NCBI GenBank assembly: GCA_964404235.1
Contig: CAYOJL010000096.1
Coordinates: forward strand, 1-6,442
Direction: 5' to 3'
Origin: CACEUX01 sp964404235
Lineage (GTDB): Bacteria; Fidelibacterota; Marinisomatia; Marinisomatales; UBA1611
DNA: 6,442 bases
The stretch's first letter is position 1. The number at the start of each line of letters is the position of its first letter. The translations under genes were made by a program, and so were the position numbers. The notes below the pieces were generated by a model. That model was not told the origin of the DNA. It saw only the letters and a list, made by a program, of their open reading frames with translations, and did not search any database. Below are positions 1 through 5,523 of this stretch, piece by piece.

Positions 1-69
1 CAAATCAAATTGTCTTGCAAGCTTGATCATCTATTTCCCCTCTTCTAATGATCCACATTTCATTAGTTT
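1..69 (-). pseudogene. In-frame continuation of the dgcA-like gene beyond its first stop, with a second stop codon
   Basis: After the TAA at 72-70 the same frame reads KLMKCGSLEEGK, then TAG (33-31), then MIKLARQFDL to the window edge. The enolase-superfamily pattern at this point is KLMKCGG, some seven residues, then (K)MI.LAR..(D/G)L. It matches residue for residue without insertion or deletion, with the TAG falling where many relatives have Lys. The first stop could come from a Leu codon (TTA to TAA) and the second from a Lys codon (AAG to TAG), each by one base change. That derivation is inference. The rest of the gene lies outside the window, so whether it is otherwise intact cannot be seen. 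Confidence 0.7.
37..42 (-). promoter_or_regulatory. Possible ribosome binding site for a restart at ATG 30-28
   Basis: GAGGGG lies six bases upstream of an ATG (30-28) that directly follows the TAG stop of the interrupted dgcA-like gene. It is one of the best Shine-Dalgarno matches in the window. It could let ribosomes restart and make the C-terminal part of the barrel as a separate polypeptide reading MIKLARQFDL onward. The bases also encode the Glu-Gly of the family segment, so the match may be accidental. Confidence 0.35.
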
Positions 70-819
70 TTAATTTATTCCATCAAATGCTTCCTTTATA
101 TGATATATATCATTTGAAGAAACACTATTCTCATCTGCATATATATCTAATGGTGAGTTTCCTTTTAATATTTTTGTTTGTTCTAATTGGTCTGCTGGAA
201 AAGGTTGTTCTATAAATTCAACATTCTGTTCTGCTAGCCAATTACACATTTTTAGTGCATCCTCAGAATGCCATCCTTCATTTGCATCCACCCGAATCAA
301 TTTATCGGTGATTCTCCTTACTTCCTTAATGATTTCTTTATCTTTATCAGGAGTACCAAGTTTCACTTTGAGTATTGAATAAGGCTCAGCTTGCTCTACT
401 TTCTGTCCTATTTCATCTAAATCACCAATTGCAATAGTATAGCTGGTCAAAGGTAAATTTGAACTATCAATGGAAAGTAACTCAGATATTGGTTTTTGTT
501 TTTTTTGTCCCCACCAATCCCATAATGCCATACTAAATGCAGCCTCTAATGCCTTTATACCATCTAAATGAGGTAAAATGTGATTCCAAATTATTTCACG
601 ATCTAAACAATCTTCTGGTAAGGTAATTTTATTTTTTAGAACAGATAATATCCTATCAGAAGATTCATTATACCTTATTGATGGAGCTGCCTCACCTCTT
701 CCAACAATCTCACCATCTATTAAGAATATCAATATAATATCATACCAATCATTTTTACTTCTTGATATTTCGAAAGTATGATTCAAATGAATTCTATAAA
801 CTGTATACTTTAATTCCAT
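70..819 (-). CDS. dgcA: Enolase-superfamily DgcA-like N-acetyl-D-glutamate racemase / L-Ala-D/L-Glu epimerase, prematurely terminated
   Basis: Muconate-lactonising subgroup of the enolase superfamily. Partnership with dgcN suggests N-acetyl-D-glutamate racemase; dipeptide epimerase is the alternative. The capping domain (about 1-115) has the family block GEAAPSIRYNES (42-53). The barrel shows the catalytic KVK (151-153), metal ligands Asp178 (RVDANEGW), Glu204 (FIEQP) and Asp229 (ADEN). The reading stops at TAA (72-70) after 249 residues, against about 320-360 for the family. It ends directly before KLMKCG, where the second catalytic Lys would lie, so this product alone lacks an acid/base residue and the last barrel strands and should be inactive. 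The same frame continues with family-like sequence to the window edge (see 1-69). The ATG at 819 lies within the dgcN end, with AGAG eight bases upstream. It may be annotated as a pseudogene. Confidence 0.8.
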   Translation of the reverse strand: MELKYTVYRIHLNHTFEISRSKNDWYDIILIFLIDGEIVGRGEAAPSIRYNESSDRILSVLKNKITLPEDCLDREIIWNHILPHLDGIKALEAAFSMALWDWWGQKKQKPISELLSIDSSNLPLTSYTIAIGDLDEIGQKVEQAEPYSILKVKLGTPDKDKEIIKEVRRITDKLIRVDANEGWHSEDALKMCNWLAEQNVEFIEQPFPADQLEQTKILKGNSPLDIYADENSVSSNDIYHIKEAFDGIN

Positions 820-1847
820 TCATTGATCTCTTTTTCAATTTCGTCCATATATTCTTCTCTATTAAACCGTAATATATCTGTAACTGGTAAGTTGTAATCG
901 GTCTTATAAGATTCAATCGTTTTTATGGCCTGGGCATCATCAAGTTTAAGAGTTAAAAGATTTATTCCTAAAAACTTCGTTTCTTTGAATGGTCTTAGTA
1001 AATCTATATGCATATCCATTAGATTCTTAAGGTTAGGAATCGGATGATCTGCAGCATCTATATTACGACCAGGTTCATGCGTTAGAATTAAAAAATCAGG
1101 CATACAACCATGCAATAGACCAAGAGTCACACCAGAGTAAAACATATTATTCAAAGCTCCTTGGCCTTCGACAATTGCAAGATCGGTATCTTTAGGTAAT
1201 TTGTCCAAACAATATTCTATTTCACCTGCCATAAAATCAGATACAACTGCATCGATAGGAATTCCATTCCCAGAAAGTAATATTCCAGTTTGACCCGTAC
1301 CTATGAATTCTACGTTTTTGTTTTTTGTCTTTAATGATTTTGTTATTTCCCAAGCTACTGTCATTTTACCTGTATCACAATCTGATCCGACAACAAGAAG
1401 CACAGGAAATCTTCGATCTTTCCAAGTACCTTTAGGAAATTTGGGGGGAAATGGAGGTTTTCTTAGATCGGTGAGAATTACACCATTAGCTTTTGCTCTT
1501 TTTACTAATTCAATGTCATCATTTAATAAAAAATGCATACCACTAATGATATTACATCCACTATCAATTGCATTTTGAATTTCTAATAATTCCTTTGAAT
1601 CTAAAGTCCCTCCCTGAGGCGCACTTCCTATAACAAGATGGGTTGGTGAAAATTCTATTGTTTCTTTAAAACTTGATACGCAAGGTATATCTCCACCCCA
1701 TCCTAAAACTTGCTTTGCAGTTTTTCCTGCTTTATGTGGATCAATTATTGCAACAACTTTGTCATTACAATACCTTATTAACATATTACCAGTTTTACTA
1801 TGAATATAATTGAAAGACCCAATCGCTAAGATAACATAACGAGGCAT
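810..1847 (-). CDS. dgcN: DUF1611 family protein, probable D-glutamate N-acetyltransferase DgcN
   Basis: DUF1611/COG3367 protein of 345 residues, the usual length. An N-terminal Rossmann-like part (about 1-128) is followed by a P-loop NTPase-like C-terminal domain (about 147-340). Its Walker A-type motif GSDCDTGKMT spans 154-163. Other family blocks are GTGQTGILLSGNG (183-195), VEGQGAL (226-232), SGVTLGLLHG (238-247) and HEPGR (257-261). The proline-rich linker KPPFPPKFPKG (130-140) precedes the P-loop. From family knowledge, DgcN acetylates D-glutamate, and the adjacent enolase-superfamily DgcA racemises N-acetyl-D-glutamate to the L form. The dgcN-dgcA adjacency here, with a 10-base overlap, is the main reason for choosing that name. 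The ATG abuts the hydratase TAA, with AGGAA four bases upstream inside the hydratase gene. Substrate assignment rests on family and context. DUF1611 membership is nearly certain and DgcN activity is likely. Confidence 0.8.
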   Translation of the reverse strand: MPRYVILAIGSFNYIHSKTGNMLIRYCNDKVVAIIDPHKAGKTAKQVLGWGGDIPCVSSFKETIEFSPTHLVIGSAPQGGTLDSKELLEIQNAIDSGCNIISGMHFLLNDDIELVKRAKANGVILTDLRKPPFPPKFPKGTWKDRRFPVLLVVGSDCDTGKMTVAWEITKSLKTKNKNVEFIGTGQTGILLSGNGIPIDAVVSDFMAGEIEYCLDKLPKDTDLAIVEGQGALNNMFYSGVTLGLLHGCMPDFLILTHEPGRNIDAADHPIPNLKNLMDMHIDLLRPFKETKFLGINLLTLKLDDAQAIKTIESYKTDYNLPVTDILRFNREEYMDEIEKEINEWN

Positions 1848-2618
1848 TTAATTCCTGAAATTTGGTTCCCTTTTTTCAATAAATGCATCTAATCCTTCGT
1901 TTGTTTCATCTGTACCAAATCTTTTACTGAAGGCATCTACTTCAAGGTTTAGACCATCGATCAATGAATGTCCAGCTGATTCATTTATACAACGCAAAGA
2001 TTCAGCTATGGAATCAGGTCCATTTCCTAAAATGATATTTGCAAATTTTATGCTTTCTTCCATTAGCTTGTCTTGTTCAAATACTTTATTTGCTAAACCA
2101 ATACGAAATGCTTCATGAGCATCGATCATATGTCCACCAATTATTAATTCTGTGGCATTACCCTTACCAATTATCCTGGGAAGTCTTTGAGTACCTCCCC
2201 AGCCAGGAATAAGGCCGAGTTTAACCTCTGGCTGCGCAAAGAATGCATTATCGCTAGCAAAGCGCAAATGACATGCTATAGCTATTTCACATCCGCCACC
2301 TAATGCAAATCCATTCACAGCAGCAATTATAGGCTTTGGTGAATCTTCTATTGTCATGGTTACTTCTTGACCTAACTTAGCAAAGTTAACAGCTCCCTTT
2401 ACATCTAGGTTCTGCATTACCTTTATATCAGCACCTGCTATAAAAGCTTTATTGCCAGCACCTGTGAGTATAATCGTACCTATATTCTGGTCACTTATGC
2501 AAGTTTTTACAGCCTGATCTAATTCTCTTAATATATTAGGGTTCATTGCATTTAAAGCATCTTGTCTATCAATCGTTAAAATACAAATTTGATCAATTAC
2601 TTTCTTTTTAATATACAT
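1848..2618 (-). CDS. Enoyl-CoA hydratase/crotonase family protein
   Basis: Likely hydrates a 2-enoyl-CoA to the 3-hydroxyacyl-CoA in fatty-acid, butyrate or amino-acid degradation in the cytoplasm. With the start at 2618 it has 256 residues, normal for the family. Oxyanion-hole segments are AFIAGADI (58-65) and the GFALGGGCE loop (103-111). Glu111 and Glu131 (in AQPEVKLG) occupy the positions of the two catalytic glutamates of the rat hydratase, which supports true hydratase chemistry over another crotonase reaction. IPGWGGTQRLPR (137-148) and the C-terminal EKREPNF are also typical. A TTG at 2642 would add eight residues (MEIREQCK) and overlap trkH by ten bases, but it lacks a ribosome binding site, whereas the ATG at 2618 is preceded by AAGGGA. 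Chain-length preference cannot be told (short-chain crotonase is plausible). No other beta-oxidation gene is visible, so its link to the neighbours is unclear. Confidence 0.92.
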   Translation of the reverse strand: MYIKKKVIDQICILTIDRQDALNAMNPNILRELDQAVKTCISDQNIGTIILTGAGNKAFIAGADIKVMQNLDVKGAVNFAKLGQEVTMTIEDSPKPIIAAVNGFALGGGCEIAIACHLRFASDNAFFAQPEVKLGLIPGWGGTQRLPRIIGKGNATELIIGGHMIDAHEAFRIGLANKVFEQDKLMEESIKFANIILGNGPDSIAESLRCINESAGHSLIDGLNLEVDAFSKRFGTDETNEGLDAFIEKREPNFRN

Positions 2619-2628
2619 TTTACATTGT

Positions 2629-2634
2629 TCCCTT
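2629..2634 (-). promoter_or_regulatory. Ribosome binding site deciding the hydratase start
   Basis: AAGGGA overlaps the trkH TAA stop and sits ten bases before the ATG at 2618. No comparable site precedes the TTG at 2642, so the shorter hydratase is preferred. Between the site and the ATG is an out-of-frame ATG followed at once by TAA (2625-2620). Confidence 0.6.
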
Positions 2635-4102
2635 ATTTCCAATATGTTCTACTGAAAAGAACTATTACAGTAAATATTTCAAGTCTTCCTAAAAGCATAC
2701 AAAAGGTAAGGATCCATTTCCCCGGATTTGGCAGTAATGCATAATTATCAGTGGGTCCAAATTCACCTAGCGCAGGACCAATATTGCCCATAGCAGATGC
2801 TGCTGCACCAATTGAAGATTCAATATCTAGTCCCATTGTTGAAAGTAGAATAGTTGATATAATAAATGCTGACATGAAAAAGAGAAAAAAGCCTAGAGTA
2901 TTTCTCACTACATCTTCCTTAATAAGCTGTTTTCCAATTTTAACAGGGAGCAATGCTCTAGAATGTAACATGCGACGAGTTTCCAGTGCTGCATATTTTA
3001 CCAATAGTAACACGCGAATCACTTTCATACCACCTGTAGTTGAACCTCCCATACCTCCAATAAACATTAGTACTAGTAATATCACTTGGAGGAATATAGG
3101 CCAAAGTTCATAATTCCCTAGTACATAACCAGTACCAGTTAATATTGCGATCGTTCCAAATAACGATTCTCTAAGAAACACATCTGAAAAAATGTTTGCT
3201 TGATATGATAGTGTTAACAAAATAATTGACGAAACAAAGACTATAATAAACAGATATACTAAAAATTCTATATCCTTAAGATATGCTTTTATATTACCAT
3301 TGATAGCCTTGAAATGAAGGGAAAAATTGATTCCAGCTAGAAACATGAATAATATTATTATATAATGAATCACAGGACTATTATAATAAGCTATACTTGC
3401 ATTTTTAGTTGAAAAACCTCCAGTGGGCATAGTAGTAAATGCATGGCATATTGAATCAAAGGTCTCCATACCCGCAATCCTCAAAGCAATCATTTCTACT
3501 AAAGTTATACCTACATAAATAATCCATAAAAACTTTGCTGTCTCTTTTACGCGTGGTTTGATCTTATCTGCAACAGGTCCTGGGACTTCTGCCTTGAAAA
3601 GCTGTACACCTCCAACACCTAATAGTGGCAATATAGCTATGTAAAACACTATAATACCCATACCACCTATCCATTGAATAAAGCTACGCCAGAAGAGGAT
3701 TCCATGGGGCAAACTTTCTATACCATTTTCAAGATGTGGCATTGTTGATATATTACCTAAAATACTTGCACCGGTTGTAGTAACACCTGACATAGATTCA
3801 AAAAATGCATCCGTGATATTGGGAATTGAACCAGAAAGATAAAAAGGTAAACAGCCTATAACTGCTGTAGTAATCCATGAAAATGTAACAATGGCAAATC
3901 CATCTCTATTAGTTAAACTGCGATTATAGCGAGTGAAATACCACAATGGCGATCCAATAGTTATACAAACTAAAAAAGAGTATAAAAATCCATTGAAATC
4001 ATATTCCCCAAATACCCAAGATATGAGCATAGGGATTATCATCGTAAATCCTAATATTGAAAGAAGTGCGCCAATGGTATTAAAAAGGGGCTTAAACCTC
4101 AT
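2633..4102 (-). CDS. trkH: Trk system K+ uptake channel/transporter TrkH
   Basis: Integral inner-membrane subunit that forms the K+ pathway of the Trk system and is gated by TrkA. It has 489 residues and is strongly hydrophobic throughout, with the expected series of membrane helices. Four K+-channel-like pore loops are visible in order: VTTTGAS (107-113), MPTGGFST (225-232), LTGTGY (321-326) and MGNIGP (438-443). The Gly at the centre of each loop is the family's filter residue. FWRSFIQWIGGMGI (137-150) and the glycine-rich GGMGGSTTGGMKVIR (349-363) are TrkH signatures; the latter is the intramembrane gating loop. The C-terminal GRLEIFTVIVLF is also typical. The ATG at 4102 overlaps the trkA TGA by four bases. 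No strong Shine-Dalgarno precedes it, which fits reinitiation after trkA. KtrB is the main alternative, but pairing with a two-repeat TrkA and the length favour TrkH. Confidence 0.96.
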   Translation of the reverse strand: MRFKPLFNTIGALLSILGFTMIIPMLISWVFGEYDFNGFLYSFLVCITIGSPLWYFTRYNRSLTNRDGFAIVTFSWITTAVIGCLPFYLSGSIPNITDAFFESMSGVTTTGASILGNISTMPHLENGIESLPHGILFWRSFIQWIGGMGIIVFYIAILPLLGVGGVQLFKAEVPGPVADKIKPRVKETAKFLWIIYVGITLVEMIALRIAGMETFDSICHAFTTMPTGGFSTKNASIAYYNSPVIHYIIILFMFLAGINFSLHFKAINGNIKAYLKDIEFLVYLFIIVFVSSIILLTLSYQANIFSDVFLRESLFGTIAILTGTGYVLGNYELWPIFLQVILLVLMFIGGMGGSTTGGMKVIRVLLLVKYAALETRRMLHSRALLPVKIGKQLIKEDVVRNTLGFFLFFMSAFIISTILLSTMGLDIESSIGAAASAMGNIGPALGEFGPTDNYALLPNPGKWILTFCMLLGRLEIFTVIVLFSRTYWK

Positions 4103-5451
4103 TTCAAAAATAGTTTTTTTAATTTACTTATGGCTTTTGGCTTTGCAAATACCAAAGCTGTATCATCTTCAGTTAACATGGATGTACCATGTGCGATTCT
4201 TATTTTTCCGTGATGGTTTATCATTCCAACAATACAGTCTTTTGGTAAATCTAGGTCTTTCAATGGGCGCTGAGTCACTGGACTATTGGTTTCAGGCTGG
4301 AACTCAATCACATCTACCTCTATTTCATCAAAAGTAACAACTGGTATTTCTGTCATGTCGGTATGTAGCTCACGAAGAATAGCATTTACTGTTGACAGAT
4401 TTTTACTGATGACTGCACCTGCACCGATCTCTTGAATTGTTGGTATATATTCGGTTGTTGACACATGTATTATACTTTGCTTAGCACCAAGATGTCTGGC
4501 GAGGAGACCGGCAATTAAATTTGTTTTCTCATTTTCAGTAACACAAATAAAACTATCTACATTCTGAATATTCTCTGATTTTAAAAATTCTATATCGGCA
4601 CCATCTCCGTATATGATCATTGATTCATCGATTGAGTGAGATATTTGGCCCGCTTTTGGTCGGTTATAATCCACAAGACGAACACTAATAGATTCACTAG
4701 GCAATTCTTTAGCTAATGATCTTCCAATTTTACTTCCACCAATAATCATTACTCGTCGAGTTCTGGTAAGCTCTTTACATAATAGATCCATTAGATTTTG
4801 AATATCTTCTGTTTTAATAACAAAATATCCAATATCTCCTTCTTGAAAAGTGAATTCTGCCCAAGGAACAATTGTTTCCTGACCTCTTAGTACAGCTATA
4901 ACACTGAAGCGAAAATGACTATTATCTTTTGCAATTTTTCCTAATGGATACCCATTTAAATTCTCACAACCTTTATCAATTGTTAATCCTAACATTATCA
5001 ATCTACCAGCTTCGAAGTCCATTACCTGTACAGCATAAGGATGTTTTACAAGCCTCATAATCTCTTCACATGCAGCTTTTTCAGGGTGTATAACAATATC
5101 TACGCCAAATTTCTCTGGACGTATAATGGAATCTTGTGTTGTATACTGTTGATTTCTTAGACGAGCAATAATTGTATTTGCACCTAGTTTATGTGCCTGC
5201 TGAGATGCTATTAGGTTTACTTCATCAACTCTTGTGAGGCATAATGCATAATCAGCATCACCTATTTTTGCTTCATTTAAGGTATTTGGACTTGCACCAT
5301 TCCCCTCTACAACAATGACATCAAGGTTTTCAGAAGCACGTCTACATTTTATGGGGTCAATATCAACTACAGTAATATCATAGTCTTCTTCACTCAATGC
5401 CTTAGCTACATGGAACCCTACCTCTCCACCACCTATAATAACAACTTTCAT
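4099..5451 (-). CDS. trkA: Trk system K+ uptake regulatory protein TrkA
   Basis: TrkA is the cytoplasmic, nucleotide-binding RCK ring that gates the TrkH K+ channel. The 450 residues match the usual two-repeat TrkA length. The first Rossmann RCK_N domain (about 1-118) opens with GGGEVG at 7-12 and has the acidic ribose-binding Asp30 at the end of strand 2. An RCK_C domain follows (about 135-225). A second RCK_N (about 232-350) has GGSKIG at 238-243 and Asp261, and a second RCK_C covers about 365-447. In the second glycine motif the third Gly is a Ser, which may weaken dinucleotide binding at that site (inference). The ATG at 5451 starts directly before the first beta strand, as in the family, though its Shine-Dalgarno is weak. 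The TGA stop overlaps the trkH start as ATGA, so translation of the two partners is probably coupled. Confidence 0.96.
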   Translation of the reverse strand: MKVVIIGGGEVGFHVAKALSEEDYDITVVDIDPIKCRRASENLDVIVVEGNGASPNTLNEAKIGDADYALCLTRVDEVNLIASQQAHKLGANTIIARLRNQQYTTQDSIIRPEKFGVDIVIHPEKAACEEIMRLVKHPYAVQVMDFEAGRLIMLGLTIDKGCENLNGYPLGKIAKDNSHFRFSVIAVLRGQETIVPWAEFTFQEGDIGYFVIKTEDIQNLMDLLCKELTRTRRVMIIGGSKIGRSLAKELPSESISVRLVDYNRPKAGQISHSIDESMIIYGDGADIEFLKSENIQNVDSFICVTENEKTNLIAGLLARHLGAKQSIIHVSTTEYIPTIQEIGAGAVISKNLSTVNAILRELHTDMTEIPVVTFDEIEVDVIEFQPETNSPVTQRPLKDLDLPKDCIVGMINHHGKIRIAHGTSMLTEDDTALVFAKPKAISKLKKLFLK

Positions 5452-5465
5452 ATGTCAGTACTCAT

Positions 5466-5479
5466 TTGATAATTGATAA
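5466..5479 (-). repeat. Perfect tandem 7-base repeat in the trkA leader
   Basis: Two adjacent copies of TTATCAA (minus strand; TTGATAA on the plus strand) sit between the candidate promoter and the trkA start. They fall just upstream of the weak Shine-Dalgarno region. The repeat could be a small operator or chance in AT-rich sequence. No hairpin or terminator was found in this spacer. Confidence 0.3.
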
Positions 5480-5493
5480 AATTACTTCATTTA

Positions 5494-5523
5494 ATTATAA
5501 AGTAAACAATTTATCCAGGTGAA
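5494..5523 (-). promoter_or_regulatory. Candidate sigma-70-type promoter for the trkA-trkH-downstream group
   Basis: A perfect TATAAT (5499-5494) lies in the 59-base spacer between murA and trkA. Eighteen bases upstream is TTCACC (5523-5518), a four-of-six match to TTGACA that overlaps the last murA codons. Transcription would begin near 5487 and leave a leader of about 35 bases before trkA. In such AT-rich DNA a TATAAT can occur by chance, and the host's promoter consensus is unknown. Confidence 0.3.

Noticed and set aside
1..72. Recoding of TAA/TAG as sense codons (readthrough, pyrrolysine or altered code) to give a full-length DgcA-like protein.
   Set aside because: TAA ends murA, trkH, the hydratase and dgcN in normal positions and TGA ends trkA in an ATGA overlap, so the code looks standard. 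Two different stops would need recoding within 14 codons and no recoding element is evident. Nonsense mutation or sequence error is simpler.
1303..1578. Plus-strand open frame of 91 codons.
   Set aside because: Antisense shadow of the DUF1611 gene, whose P-loop and family blocks are clear.
2751..3113. Plus-strand open frame of about 120 codons.
   Set aside because: It lies wholly inside trkH on the opposite strand and shows no recognisable domain. TrkH pore-loop motifs confirm the minus-strand frame.
3933..4337. Plus-strand open frame of 134 codons spanning the trkH start and trkA end.
   Set aside because: Antisense to two well-supported genes with no family motif; the hydrophobic stretch is a mirror of coding sequence.
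5452..5510. Rho-independent terminator after murA.
   Set aside because: No GC-containing stem followed by a T run is present; the spacer is AT-rich with only a direct repeat.
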